From contig JAFIEF010000026.1 in assembly GCA_020832655.1 (NCBI GenBank), positions 1 to 41,872 of the forward strand: a stretch of 41,872 nucleotides of DNA, written 5' to 3'. The position numbers and the translations under genes are program-made. Positions 9,157 to 17,517 of the stretch are shown piece after piece. Numbering within the stretch: the first letter of the stretch is position 1; every line of letters starts with the position of its first letter. Below the pieces are notes generated by a model. That model made no database searches and was not told the DNA's origin. It saw nothing but the letters and a program-made list of their open reading frames with translations. Source of the DNA: Paracoccaceae bacterium. GTDB lineage: Bacteria > Pseudomonadota > Alphaproteobacteria > Rhodobacterales > Rhodobacteraceae.

Positions 9157-10400
9157 GCCCCGCGCCGCAACTGTTCCAAGAGCGCGGTCGAAGGCTGGCC
9201 GGTTACTTGCAGCCCGCGCGCGCGCTGATAGGCTTCGATCGCGGTTTGTGAATTCGGCCCGATCACTCCATCGACGCCCTGCGTGTCAAAGCCCGCGCGG
9301 GTCAGCAGGCGCTGCATTTCGGCGCGGTCGGCCAGCCGCAGCCCATGCCGGTCGGGCTGGAAATTGCCCCGGATCGGCCCGCCCCCGCGCAGCCGGTCGG
9401 CCAGATGGCCCACGCCGATGGCATAGAATTCCGAATTGTTGTAGCGCAGGATCACGCTGAAATTGCGATAGACCACAAACGCCGGGCCGCGCGGCCCGTC
9501 AGGCAGAATGACCGAGGCTGGCCCGTGATCAGCCAGCGCCCCGCCGCCCATGCGCGCCACGCCCATCGCCGCCCATTGGCTTGCGCTGCGGGTGGTGCCG
9601 CGCCCGGCAAGGCCCGTGTTGAAGCCTTCGGGCAGGCGCACTTCCAGCCCCCAGGCCTGCCCCTGCTGCCAGCCCATCCGTGCAAGGTAATTCGCCGCCG
9701 AGGCCAGCGCGTCGCTGGGATCATCGGCCCAGATATCGCGCCGCCCGTTGCCGGTGAAATCCACCGCGTAATCCTGATAGGTGGTCGGGATGAACTGGGT
9801 ATGCCCCATTGCGCCCGCCCAAGAGCCGCGCATATTGGCCGCAGTGGTGTCGCCGCGTTGCACGATGCGCAGCGCGGCCAGAAGCTGGCTTTCGAAAAAC
9901 GCGCCGCGCCGCCCGTCAAAGGCCAGTGTCGCAAGCGCCGAGATCACAGGCACATCGCCGCGCTCGGCGCCATAGCGCGATTCCAGCCCCCAGATGGCAG
10001 TTACCGTAGCGGCATCGACGCCATAGCGCGCCTCAATCGCGCGCAAGGTGCCGGCATGGCGGGCCATTGCCGCGCGCCCGGCCGCCAGACGTTCATCGGT
10101 GACGGCGATGGCGGTGATGTAGTCTTCGAATGTGCGGGTGAACTCGGCCTGCCTGCGGTCGCGCGCGACAACATCGGGCAGAAACCCTGCGCCCCGCAAA
10201 GCCGGGTCCAGCACTTCAGGGCGAATGCCTGCGGCCACCGCGCGGCTGCGAAACCGGGTTTTCCACGCGTCAAAGGCGGGGTTGGGCTGGGGGCGCATTT
10301 GCGCGGCGGGGCGCGTGCTCATCCCAACACCCCCGCCCATGCAGGCCGAAAGCGACAGGGCCGACAGCCCGAAAACACATACGCGTCTGGTAAGATACAT
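9153..10400 (-). CDS. MltB-family lytic murein transglycosylase, copy 1
   Basis: A 415-residue periplasmic lipoprotein predicted to cleave the glycan strands of peptidoglycan. A lipobox (LSLSAC, Cys20) ends the signal peptide when translation starts at the ATG at 10400. The MltB catalytic domain spans about residues 35-330; the catalytic Glu is in [10 protein letters not shown] (residue 140), followed by [17 protein letters not shown] and the [11 protein letters not shown] segment. A C-terminal PG_binding_1 domain (about 350-410) contains [18 protein letters not shown]. The stop overlaps that of hisA in convergent orientation. A paralogue is transcribed divergently at 10562. Confidence 0.93.
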   Translation of the reverse strand: MYLTRRVCVFGLSALSLSACMGGGVGMSTRPAAQMRPQPNPAFDAWKTRFRSRAVAAGIRPEVLDPALRGAGFLPDVVARDRRQAEFTRTFEDYITAIAVTDERLAAGRAAMARHAGTLRAIEARYGVDAATVTAIWGLESRYGAERGDVPVISALATLAFDGRRGAFFESQLLAALRIVQRGDTTAANMRGSWAGAMGHTQFIPTTYQDYAVDFTGNGRRDIWADDPSDALASAANYLARMGWQQGQAWGLEVRLPEGFNTGLAGRGTTRSASQWAAMGVARMGGGALADHGPASVILPDGPRGPAFVVYRNFSVILRYNNSEFYAIGVGHLADRLRGGGPIRGNFQPDRHGLRLADRAEMQRLLTRAGFDTQGVDGVIGPNSQTAIEAYQRARGLQVTGQPSTALLEQLRRGA

Positions 10401-10561
10401 GGCACCGCTCGATCCCGTTATGTTTTGCGCCAATGATACCGGTTTTGCGCATGGCCGGGAAGTGGTGCGTTACACGCAAAGCGGCAATGTGAACAAAGCC
10501 CTTGGGTCGCGTGCAGGGCGGGGCTAGCATGGGCCAGCTTCTTTCATAAATGGAATTGCCG

Positions 10562-11791
10562 ATGCTGCGCGCCTTGCTTGTACCCCTGTTCCTGCTGTTA
10601 CCGGGTTGTCTGGCCGCGAATGTCGAAACCTCGCCCCGGCCAAACCCGCGTCCGGCAGATGCGCCGGCGCCGGTGGGCGATACGCGCATGGCCGCCTGGT
10701 GGCAGGGGTTTGAAGCGCGCGCGCAGGCTGCGGGTGTCGCCCCGGCGACATTGCGGCGCGCCTCCGCGCATATCCGCCATCTGCCCGACACGGTCGCGCT
10801 GGATCGGCGCCAGAGCGAATTTGCCGCGCGGGTGTGGGAATATTTGGACAATGCCGTCACGCCCGCGCGCATCCGTGACGGGCAGGCGGCGCTGCGCCGA
10901 CATGCAGCAGTTCTGGGGCGGATCGAGGCGCGCTATGGCGTGGCCCCGGAAACTCTGGTCGCGATCTGGGGGATAGAGACCTCTTACGGGACGAATCGCG
11001 GGCGCACCAGCACTCTGGCAACGCTTGCAACACTGGCGCGGGACGGGCGGCGCGCCGATTTCTTCGAGCAGGAGCTGATGGCCGCGCTGCGCATGATCGA
11101 GCGCGGCGATGTCGCGCCAGAGGCCATGATCGGGTCATGGGCCGGGGCGTTCGGGCATACGCAATTCATGCCCACCAGCTATCTGCGTTATGCCGTCGAT
11201 TTCACCGGCAATGGGCGGCGCGATGTCTGGGGCAGCGACCCGACCGATGCGCTGGCCTCGGCTGCGAATTACCTGGCCGAACGTGGCTGGCAGCGCGGAG
11301 CGCCTTGGGCGGTCGAGGTGGTTCTGCCGCAAGGGTTTGATCTGAACCTGACCGGGCAGCGGCGCGATGCGTCGGGCTGGGCCAGCGCAGGGTTGCGCCC
11401 GGCAGCGGGGGGGCAGCTGGCGCGCGGGCCATCGCGGCTGATCCTGCCTGGCGGCGCGCGCGGTCCGGCCTTTCTGGCTTATGGCAATTATGATACGCTG
11501 AAGGAATATAACATCTCTGACGCCTATGTACTGGCGGTAGGTCATCTGTCGGACCGGCTGCGCGGGGGCGGTGCGCTGCGCACCGGCTGGCCACGCGGGG
11601 ATCGCCCCCTGACGCTGGCCGAACGCACCGAATTGCAGCGCCGCCTGAACGCGATGGGCCATGACACGGCGGGGATTGACGGGCGCATCGGCCCGGCCAC
11701 GATTGCCGCCGTGCAGGCATGGCAGCGCGCGCAGGGCTTGCCGCCCGATGGTTATGTGAATGCCGATCTTCTGGCCCGCTTGCGGCGGTGA
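10562..11791 (+). CDS. MltB-family lytic murein transglycosylase, copy 2
   Basis: A 409-residue paralogue of the divergently oriented gene at 9153-10400, with the same design: lipobox LLPGC (Cys16), MltB domain with catalytic Glu in AIWGIETSYG (residue 139), [28 protein letters not shown], and a C-terminal PG_binding_1 domain with GIDGRIGPATIAAVQAWQ. The ATG at 10562 is preferred over 10550 because a GGAA site is correctly spaced for it. The two copies share about 160 bases of intergenic DNA, which must hold both promoters. The glycan-binding domain differs more between copies than the catalytic core. Confidence 0.93.
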   Translation: MLRALLVPLFLLLPGCLAANVETSPRPNPRPADAPAPVGDTRMAAWWQGFEARAQAAGVAPATLRRASAHIRHLPDTVALDRRQSEFAARVWEYLDNAVTPARIRDGQAALRRHAAVLGRIEARYGVAPETLVAIWGIETSYGTNRGRTSTLATLATLARDGRRADFFEQELMAALRMIERGDVAPEAMIGSWAGAFGHTQFMPTSYLRYAVDFTGNGRRDVWGSDPTDALASAANYLAERGWQRGAPWAVEVVLPQGFDLNLTGQRRDASGWASAGLRPAAGGQLARGPSRLILPGGARGPAFLAYGNYDTLKEYNISDAYVLAVGHLSDRLRGGGALRTGWPRGDRPLTLAERTELQRRLNAMGHDTAGIDGRIGPATIAAVQAWQRAQGLPPDGYVNADLLARLRR

Positions 11792-11804
11792 TCACACCGC
11801 CGCT

Positions 11805-11987
11805 TTACCCGCCCGAACAATGCGCCCCGCTAGGGGCTTCCCCGGATCCCAGCGCGACGGGGGCAGGAGCGGTGAACAGATCGGGCATACCGCTGCGCGC
11901 CAGATCCAGCGCCAGTATCAGCGCCAGTGCAATCAAGGCCAAAGAGCCTACAAGCGGGCGGGGCAGGGTGCTGAAACGCTGTGTCAT
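11805..11987 (-). CDS. Small predicted membrane protein in sulfur module
   Basis: A 60-residue protein I do not recognise. It has a short basic N-terminus, one hydrophobic helix (about residues 13-29, LVGSLALIALALILALD) and a Pro/Ala/Gly-rich tail ending with a single Cys (HCSGG). Its ATG overlaps the stop of the YeeE-like gene (ATGA), so it is translationally coupled to it and is probably real. A role alongside the transporter is an inference from position only; the lone C-terminal Cys is notable beside proteins that handle sulfane sulfur. Confidence 0.6.
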   Translation of the reverse strand: MTQRFSTLPRPLVGSLALIALALILALDLARSGMPDLFTAPAPVALGSGEAPSGAHCSGG

Positions 11988-13102
11988 GCACTTACCTGTG
12001 TGGATGTCGGCGCGGCGCGCAGCACCAGCGGGCGCAGCCGGATGCCAAGGGTTGAACCCGCAAAGGCCGCGACCAGCCAGACCCAGCCATGCAGTGAACC
12101 CGTGGAAATGCCGCTGAAGAACGCCCCCACATTGCAGCCAAAGGCCATCCGCGCCGAATAGCCCAGCACCAGACCGGCGGCGATGACCGCCAGATAGCTG
12201 CCTGCGCGCAGGGGTTGTGCGGGATCACCGGGGCTGGCGCGCCAGCGCATCACGGCAAATGCGCCCACCAGCAGCCCGATACTGGTCAGCGAGGTGACAT
12301 CTGTCAGGATCGATTCCGCAAGCCTTTCGGCATTGCCGGACGCCGCCCAGAAGGCATTGCCAGCCAGATCCGCACCGCCTGCCTGCGCAAGCTTCGCCCC
12401 CCAAAGCCCCAGACCGTAGACAATGCCCCAGGGCTGCCCCGCCACCACCAGATTGGCCAGCGCCAGCGCGGCAATCAGCGCAGCAGCCCACCACAGCCGC
12501 GCGGGTGGCATGCGTTTTCCGGGGGCGGCGCGCAAAGCCGCAACAGCGATCAGCGCGGCCAGACCCGCCAACGTCACGACCAGCCCGGCCTGCGCGCCAA
12601 ACAGCCCTTGAAAGGAAATCACCGGCAGGCTGCCAAGCCCGGTCCACCAGCCCAGATGCAGGCTGCCTGCGAAACTGCCTGCAATGAAGCCAAACAGCGC
12701 CAGCAGCCCGACCAGATTGCCGCTGCCTGCATTGACCAGCGTCCCCGATCCGCAGCCCATGACAAGCTGCATTGCTGCGCCGAAAACAAACGCGCCCAGA
12801 ATCATCGCCAGCCCTACGGGCGCATGCGCGCCGCTAAGTTCCTGCGGGTTGGCGGCCAGCAGCGGGAAGGCCAGCGCCGCGACAAGTGCAATCGCGATGA
12901 ATTGCGCGATCAGCCCGCGCCCGTCGCGGTCGGTGACGATCATCCGCCACGGCCCGGCAAAGCCGAAGCGCAGCCCTTCCAGCACAAGCCCGAATCCCAA
13001 CCCGATCATCACCAGAAACCCGGCACGGGCACCGGCCATGACAAAGACAAACCCCGTCAGGCCCAATAGAAGGATCAGGATCGACAAGCGGCGCAGCAGC
13101 AT
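11984..13102 (-). CDS. YeeE/YedE family sulfur (thiosulfate) transporter
   Basis: A 372-residue inner-membrane protein with many hydrophobic helices. It belongs to the YeeE/YedE (TsuA-like) family, whose characterised members import thiosulfate through conserved cysteines. Two pseudo-repeated signatures are visible: MGCGSGTLVNAGSGN (Cys117) and FGCNVGAFFSGISTGS (Cys323). These are its only cysteines: where many relatives carry RFCF near the N-terminus, this protein has RFGF (Gly47). Upstream on the same strand is a secreted rhodanese, and downstream an overlapping 60-residue membrane protein. The substrate (thiosulfate or another sulfur compound) is inferred from the family. Confidence 0.88.
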   Translation of the reverse strand: MLLRRLSILILLLGLTGFVFVMAGARAGFLVMIGLGFGLVLEGLRFGFAGPWRMIVTDRDGRGLIAQFIAIALVAALAFPLLAANPQELSGAHAPVGLAMILGAFVFGAAMQLVMGCGSGTLVNAGSGNLVGLLALFGFIAGSFAGSLHLGWWTGLGSLPVISFQGLFGAQAGLVVTLAGLAALIAVAALRAAPGKRMPPARLWWAAALIAALALANLVVAGQPWGIVYGLGLWGAKLAQAGGADLAGNAFWAASGNAERLAESILTDVTSLTSIGLLVGAFAVMRWRASPGDPAQPLRAGSYLAVIAAGLVLGYSARMAFGCNVGAFFSGISTGSLHGWVWLVAAFAGSTLGIRLRPLVLRAAPTSTQVSA

Positions 13103-13127
13103 ATTCGGGAGCCTTTCATCATGCGGG

Positions 13128-13155
13128 AGGGGCGCGCTTCACGCTGCGCGCCCCT
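13128..13155 (-). other. Strong hairpin between rhodanese and yeeE genes
   Basis: AGGGGCGCGC (13128-13137) pairs perfectly with GCGCGCCCCT (13146-13155) around an 8-base loop. It lies in the 84-base gap within an apparent operon. No T-run follows on the minus strand, so it looks more like an mRNA-processing or stability element that sets different levels of the two products than a full terminator. Confidence 0.6.
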
Positions 13156-13186
13156 GACCAGTTCAAGCGTTAACGCGGCAAGCGGA

Positions 13187-14119
13187 TCAGAACAAGCCTT
13201 CTACCCAGCGCCGGGTCGAGCGCACCAGATAGGTCAGGCGGCTCGGTTCATTGTCCAGCGCATGCCCCTGTGCGGCATATTCGGCCATGCTGGCTGCGTG
13301 CAGGCGCACATCGTCTATCCCTGCAAGCTCGCTGAGCGCGAACCAGTTCAGCGCCGCCCAATGCCCGGTATTGCAGAAAGAGACCAGATCGCGCGCCTCG
13401 GTCAAGCCGCTTTCATCGGCAATGGCACGGGCGCGGCTGGCATCGACCATGCGATTGCCGTCAAAGAAGGCTTCGAATTCCAGATTCTCTGCCCCGCGCA
13501 CGGTGCCGGGGCGGGCAATCGACCATTGCAGCCCTTCGAAAAAGCCCGCAGGGCGGCTGTCCAGCAGCCTTGCAGCGCCGTTTTCGGCGCGGGTGGCGAC
13601 TTCATCAGTCGAGATATGCCAGGCATCCGACCACTCGGCCATGAAATCCGATGCCGCCGGTTCGACATTCTGGGTCGAAACGGGCAGGCCAGCCTCGGCC
13701 CAGGCGGCGAAACCGCCATTGAGCAGCGCCAGATCCTGAACGCCCAGCGATTTCAGTGTCCAGTAGACACGCGCTGCCGCGCCCATATCGGTGGCGTTGG
13801 CGCCCGCATGCACGACGACTGTCGGGATGTCGGCTTCCAGCCCGACGCGCGCGGCTTCAAGCTCGTAATCCATCTCATCCAGCAGAGCACCGGGGTTGTT
13901 CGGCCCGCCCCGCCACGCCGCATAGGGCGAAAACGCGGCACCGGGGATGTGGCCAGCCTCGAAATCCCCTGTGACATGGATGATGCGGATATCTTCCCCG
14001 GCCTGCAGGAAACCGGCCAGCTCGGCGGGTTCCAGCAGCGGGTTCCAGCCTTGCGGAGTGGCCGACGCAAGCGAGGGCAGGGCCAGCAGGGAAAGGCTAA
14101 GTGCAGTGCTGCGCAGCAT
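13187..14119 (-). CDS. Secreted rhodanese-like sulfurtransferase
   Basis: A 310-residue periplasmic protein with a Sec signal peptide (MLRSTALSLSLLALPSLASA) and two rhodanese-fold halves. The second half has the active-site loop CNTGHWA (Cys249), the residue that would carry a persulfide; the first half has no such Cys and is presumably structural, as in classical thiosulfate sulfurtransferases. The ATG at 14119 is chosen because GGAGACACCCC precedes it and because it yields a clean signal peptide. It is first in a minus-strand module with a YeeE-type transporter and a mini-protein, suggesting delivery of periplasmic sulfane sulfur to the importer. Confidence 0.87.
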   Translation of the reverse strand: MLRSTALSLSLLALPSLASATPQGWNPLLEPAELAGFLQAGEDIRIIHVTGDFEAGHIPGAAFSPYAAWRGGPNNPGALLDEMDYELEAARVGLEADIPTVVVHAGANATDMGAAARVYWTLKSLGVQDLALLNGGFAAWAEAGLPVSTQNVEPAASDFMAEWSDAWHISTDEVATRAENGAARLLDSRPAGFFEGLQWSIARPGTVRGAENLEFEAFFDGNRMVDASRARAIADESGLTEARDLVSFCNTGHWAALNWFALSELAGIDDVRLHAASMAEYAAQGHALDNEPSRLTYLVRSTRRWVEGLF

Positions 14120-14161
14120 GGGGTGTCTCCTTCGCGGAACGGGCAGACGGTGTTGCGTCAT

Positions 14162-14190
14162 GCAGTCACGATACTGCCCGTGTCACGATA
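14162..14190 (-). promoter_or_regulatory. Repeat cluster upstream of the sulfur module (possible operator)
   Basis: Two exact 9-base direct repeats, GTCACGATA, lie at 14165-14173 and 14182-14190, 17 bases apart start to start. The first is embedded in a dyad, GCAGT-N6-ACTGC (14162-14177). The cluster starts 43 bases before the rhodanese ATG, where a repressor or activator would bind. No family is assigned. Confidence 0.45.
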
Positions 14191-14398
14191 GCAGTTAGAA
14201 ACGGCTTGGGCTTCAGGCAAGCATCGGGGCAGGTGACTGCCGTTTCGCTCAGAGGTGCATCTTCCATGCGCCTGCGGGCGGGCGGGATGGCATTTGCCCG
14301 CGAAGCGCGGGGCGGGGAAAATGTTCTGATGTTCCAGGCATGGGGGGAAATAGTGATCTTATTTCTTCGATTTCCCCTGTCGGGCGACAACATCGTTT

Positions 14399-15325
14399 CT
14401 AAAGCGGTGTCTGGCGCGGTGATGTGCCGCGCGCCAGTTTCGATTCGCGCCACAGGATCAGCAGCCCCGACAGGATCACAAGAACCGCGCCCATAAGCGT
14501 GGCGCTGGTGGGCAGTTCGGCAAAGAACAGATAGCCTATCAGGCTGGCAAAGAGAAGCTGCACATACCAGAGCGGCGCAAGCGCCGAGGCGTCGGCAAAC
14601 CGGTAGCTTGCGGTCATCATCAACTGCCCGATCCCGCCCAGAACCCCGGCCGCGACCAGCAGTGCGGCGATGGGCAAGGGGGGGATCACCCAGCCGAAGG
14701 GCAGTGTCAGAAGCGCAAGGGCGCTGGCAGTGGTGGCGAACCAGAACACGATCGCCGGGGTGGTTTCGGTCGCGACCATGCGGCGCAGGACGATCTTGAC
14801 CAACGCCGCGCAGCAGGCCGACCCAAGTGCTGCCAGCGCGCCCAGCCGTGCGACAGTGTTCAGATTGCCGTCCAGTGACAGGTTTGGCCACACAACGATC
14901 ACCACACCGGCAAAGCCGATGGCCACGGCGGTCCAGCGAAACAGGCGCACCTTCTCGCCCAGCAGCAGCACAGCGAAAACCAGCGTCATCAGCGGGGCTG
15001 CAAAGCCGATCGTCGTGACTTCCGGCAGGGGCAGGCTGGCCAGCGCCAGAAAGTTCAGGCTAAGCGCAGCGGTGCCCAGCAGCCCGCGCAACAGGTGCTG
15101 GCGCGGCTGGGCCATGCGCAGCCCGTCCATCAGCGGGCCTTGCAGCGCGATCCAGATCAGGATCACCGGCAGGGAAAAGAAGGCGCGTGCAAACACGGCC
15201 TGCCCGGTCGGCACATGGTCAGAGGCCGCCTTGACCAGTGCGGCCATGCACATCAGCACGAACAGCGCCGCGACATTCAGCGCAATGCCCCTGGCTGGCC
15301 GTGCAGAAGTTTCGCGCGACAGCAT
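14399..15325 (-). CDS. DMT-superfamily (EamA) exporter
   Basis: A 308-residue inner-membrane protein with about ten hydrophobic helices and two EamA repeats, typical of drug/metabolite transporters. Family features include FARAFFSLPVI in the first repeat, the LPEVTTIGFAAPLMTLVFAV helix, and LAPLWYVQLLFASLIGYLFF with the following GAVLVILSGLLIL in the second. The start at 15325 is preferred over 15349 because AAGGAGCACGGG directly precedes it. Substrate unknown. The 280 bases downstream, before the rhodanese gene, hold no convincing gene. Confidence 0.9.
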   Translation of the reverse strand: MLSRETSARPARGIALNVAALFVLMCMAALVKAASDHVPTGQAVFARAFFSLPVILIWIALQGPLMDGLRMAQPRQHLLRGLLGTAALSLNFLALASLPLPEVTTIGFAAPLMTLVFAVLLLGEKVRLFRWTAVAIGFAGVVIVVWPNLSLDGNLNTVARLGALAALGSACCAALVKIVLRRMVATETTPAIVFWFATTASALALLTLPFGWVIPPLPIAALLVAAGVLGGIGQLMMTASYRFADASALAPLWYVQLLFASLIGYLFFAELPTSATLMGAVLVILSGLLILWRESKLARGTSPRQTPL

Positions 15326-15447
15326 CCCGTGCTCCTTGGTCTTGCACATGTTCAGTAAATCGGACGTGGTCCGGATGCAACCCGCAGGGCTTGTAAAACG
15401 CCCCTGGCAAGGCTAGCTGGCAGCCATCTGACAAAGGAGTGCCCGAT

Positions 15448-16230
15448 ATGGCCGACACCGTGCTTGATCTGGCCTATGCCGCAACCGAATCCGACCCGGA
15501 GGATGTAGGCGCAAGACTGCGCTTCTATGCGCGGCTGGTCGAGGGGGAGTTGTTCCTGCTGCTGGATGCCGAACCAACTGGCGAGCATATCAGCCCAAAG
15601 GTGTTTGATCTGGAAGACGGGCCGATCATCCTGGCCTTTGACACAGAAGCGCGGCTGACCGATTTCACCGGCATGCCCGCGCCCTATGCCGCGCTGCCGG
15701 GGCGGGCCGCAGTGCAGATGCTGGCCGGGCAATCCCTGGGGATCGGGCTTAACTTGGGGGTGGCGCCATCCTCGCGCCTGTTGCCGCCTGAAATCATCGA
15801 CTGGCTGGCCGAAACTTTGACCGAGCGCCCGCAGGAATTGCAGGTTCGCGCCGACCGCCTATATGCCCCAAAGGGGCTGCCGGAATTGTTGCTTGGTGCC
15901 TTGGACCAGCGCCTTGGGCGGATGGCAGGGTTGGCGCAGATGGCCTATCTGGTCGGTGTCGAGTATGAAGGCGGCAGATCGGGCCATATGCTGGCCTTTG
16001 TCGATGCGGTGGCAGAGGCCGAAGGCGCGCTGGCTAGGGCGGTGCAGGGGGCGCTGAGCCTGTCCGGGGTAGAGGCCGGGATGCTGGATGTGACTTTCAT
16101 CGCTTCTGATGACAGCCGCGCGGCGGAATTCGCGCGTGTCGGGTTGCGCTTCGATCTGCCCCAACCCCAGCAGTCTGTTGCGCCCATCGCCCCCGGCAGC
16201 GACCCTGCCGCCCCGCCGAAGCTGCGCTGA
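15448..16230 (+). CDS. SseB N-terminal domain-like protein
   Basis: A 260-residue, apparently cytoplasmic acidic protein. It resembles the SseB family: an N-terminal domain with FYARLVEGELFLLLDAEP and the LAFDTEARLTDFTGMPAPYAA stretch (about 25-90), and a C-terminal part of the SseB_C type. E. coli SseB overexpression gives enhanced serine sensitivity, but the biochemical role is unknown. AAGGAG at 15434-15439 fits the ATG at 15448; an in-frame GTG at 15439 would be too close. Divergent from the DMT exporter. The C-terminal 20 residues are Pro/Ala-rich and look disordered. Confidence 0.75.
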   Translation: MADTVLDLAYAATESDPEDVGARLRFYARLVEGELFLLLDAEPTGEHISPKVFDLEDGPIILAFDTEARLTDFTGMPAPYAALPGRAAVQMLAGQSLGIGLNLGVAPSSRLLPPEIIDWLAETLTERPQELQVRADRLYAPKGLPELLLGALDQRLGRMAGLAQMAYLVGVEYEGGRSGHMLAFVDAVAEAEGALARAVQGALSLSGVEAGMLDVTFIASDDSRAAEFARVGLRFDLPQPQQSVAPIAPGSDPAAPPKLR

Positions 16231-16268
16231 ATCCCGAACCGGCGTTGCAGGCGCGCGCCTGTACAGAT

Positions 16269-16290
16269 GCCCTGAGATGGCAATCAGGGC
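16269..16290 (+). terminator. Hairpin after SseB-like gene
   Basis: GCCCTGA (16269-16275) pairs with TCAGGGC (16284-16290) around an 8-base loop, followed by a short T-rich stretch. A 14-base perfect palindrome, CAGGCGCGCGCCTG, sits just before it at 16248-16261. Probably the terminator separating this gene from rplM. Confidence 0.45.
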
Positions 16291-16331
16291 GCTGTTTCAT
16301 GGATTTTATTTGGGGTATTATGATACCTAAA

Positions 16332-16360
16332 TTGTAACATCTTGTTTTTGCGTGTATATT
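16332..16360 (+). promoter_or_regulatory. Candidate rplM-rpsI promoter in AT-rich segment
   Basis: TTGTAA (16332-16337) and TATATT (16355-16360) with a 17-base spacer match -35 and -10 at four and five of six bases. The surrounding segment (about 16290-16410) is much richer in A/T than the rest of the window. A second candidate is TTGATC (16376-16381) with TAGAAC (16398-16403), spacer 16. Confidence 0.5.
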
Positions 16361-16413
16361 TGGCAAATAACAGGCTTGATCTTTGCTCCGATATAGGTAG
16401 AACACCCCGCACA

Positions 16414-16426
16414 CCCCCTTTGGGGG
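16414..16426 (+). promoter_or_regulatory. Hairpin in rplM leader
   Basis: CCCCC (16414-16418) pairs with GGGGG (16422-16426) around TTT, 30 bases before the rplM ATG and downstream of both candidate promoters. It would be in the 5' leader of the mRNA. Leader-mediated autoregulation of L13-S9 operons is known in other bacteria; whether this hairpin serves it is not shown. Confidence 0.3.
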
Positions 16427-16456
16427 CACAAATTCCAAATCTCTCAGGGTCTCATC

Positions 16457-16918
16457 ATGAAAACCTATACAGCCAAACCGGCAGAGATCGAAAAGAAATG
16501 GATCCTCATCGATGCCGAAGGCATCGTGCTGGGCCGTCTCGCCTCGATCATCGCCATGCGCCTGCGTGGCAAGCACAAGGCCAGCTTCACCCCGCATATG
16601 GATATGGGCGACAATGTCATCGTCATCAATGCCGACAAGGTGCAGCTGACGGGCAACAAGCGCAACAAGCCCAATTACTGGCATACCGGCTATCCCGGCG
16701 GCATCAAGTCGCGCACCACCGGCCAGATCCTGGAAGGCAAGTTCCCCGAGCGCGTGGTAATGCAGGCGGTCAAGCGCATGCTGCCCGGCGGGCCGTTGTC
16801 GCGCCAGCAGATGACCAATCTGCGCGTCTATGCAGGCGCGGAACACCCGCATGAAGCCCAGCAACCCGAGGTGCTGGATTTGCGGGCGATGAACAAGAAA
16901 AACACGCGGAGTGCATGA
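16457..16918 (+). CDS. rplM: 50S ribosomal protein L13
   Basis: Large-subunit assembly protein L13, 153 residues (family about 140-155). Signatures: [19 protein letters not shown] at the N-terminus, [16 protein letters not shown], the HTGYPGG motif and [12 protein letters not shown] toward the end. It is followed two bases later by rpsI, the universal L13-S9 pair. An AGGG ribosome site precedes the ATG. Codon use is strongly biased to C/G-ending codons, as for a highly expressed gene. Confidence 0.98.
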   Translation: MKTYTAKPAEIEKKWILIDAEGIVLGRLASIIAMRLRGKHKASFTPHMDMGDNVIVINADKVQLTGNKRNKPNYWHTGYPGGIKSRTTGQILEGKFPERVVMQAVKRMLPGGPLSRQQMTNLRVYAGAEHPHEAQQPEVLDLRAMNKKNTRSA

Positions 16919-16920
16919 TC

Positions 16921-17400
16921 ATGTCTGACGATCTGAAAACCCTCGACGATCTGAAATCCGCCGTCACCCCCGAAGCAGAGGCCGCGCCCGCGCGTGAACC
17001 CATGCGCGACGCGCTGGGCCGCGCCTATGCCACCGGCAAGCGCAAGGACGCCGTGGCACGGGTCTGGGTCAAGCCCGGCTCCGGCAAGGTCACTGTCAAT
17101 GGCAAGGACATCAACGCCTATTTCGCCCGTCCGGTGCTGCAGATGATCCTGCGCCAGCCGTTTCAGGTGGCAGGCGTCGTTGACCAGTTCGACGTGATGG
17201 CCACGGTTGCTGGCGGTGGCCTGTCCGGTCAGGCCGGTGCCGTGAAGCATGGCATTTCGAAAGCGCTGCAACTCTATGATCCGGCACTGCGCCCGGCGCT
17301 GAAGGCCGCAGGCTTCCTGACCCGCGATTCCCGCGTGGTCGAGCGCAAGAAATACGGCAAGCCGAAGGCACGCCGCAGCTTCCAGTTCTCGAAGCGCTAA
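16921..17400 (+). CDS. rpsI: 30S ribosomal protein S9
   Basis: Small-subunit protein S9 (159 residues). It has an acidic N-terminal extension of about 30 residues common in alphaproteobacteria, then the S9 core: [18 protein letters not shown], the [13 protein letters not shown] segment, [15 protein letters not shown] and the basic tail RRSFQFSKR that reaches the P-site. An ATG at 16915 overlaps the rplM stop, but GGAG at 16908-16911 is properly spaced for the ATG at 16921. Co-transcribed with rplM; a strong terminator follows. Confidence 0.97.
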   Translation: MSDDLKTLDDLKSAVTPEAEAAPAREPMRDALGRAYATGKRKDAVARVWVKPGSGKVTVNGKDINAYFARPVLQMILRQPFQVAGVVDQFDVMATVAGGGLSGQAGAVKHGISKALQLYDPALRPALKAAGFLTRDSRVVERKKYGKPKARRSFQFSKR

Positions 17401-17425
17401 GCACTTCGATGCAACAGGCAATTGG

Positions 17426-17460
17426 ACCGCCCGGACGTTCTGTCCGGGCGGTTTGCTTTT
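17426..17460 (+). terminator. Rho-independent terminator after rpsI
   Basis: Perfect 11-bp stem: ACCGCCCGGAC (17426-17436) pairs with GTCCGGGCGGT (17442-17452) around GTTCT, followed by TTGCTTTT. It ends the rplM-rpsI operon. Confidence 0.92.
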
Positions 17461-17517
17461 GTCCTTTCCCTTGGGCGTCAGGCTTGCTTTACTGACACGC
17501 AACTGACGGAGGACCGC

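Noticed and set aside
14120-14398. Possible extra gene between the rhodanese gene and the DMT exporter
   Set aside because: Frames here are short, or are extensions of shadows of the exporter; only the repeat cluster near 14162-14190 is reported.
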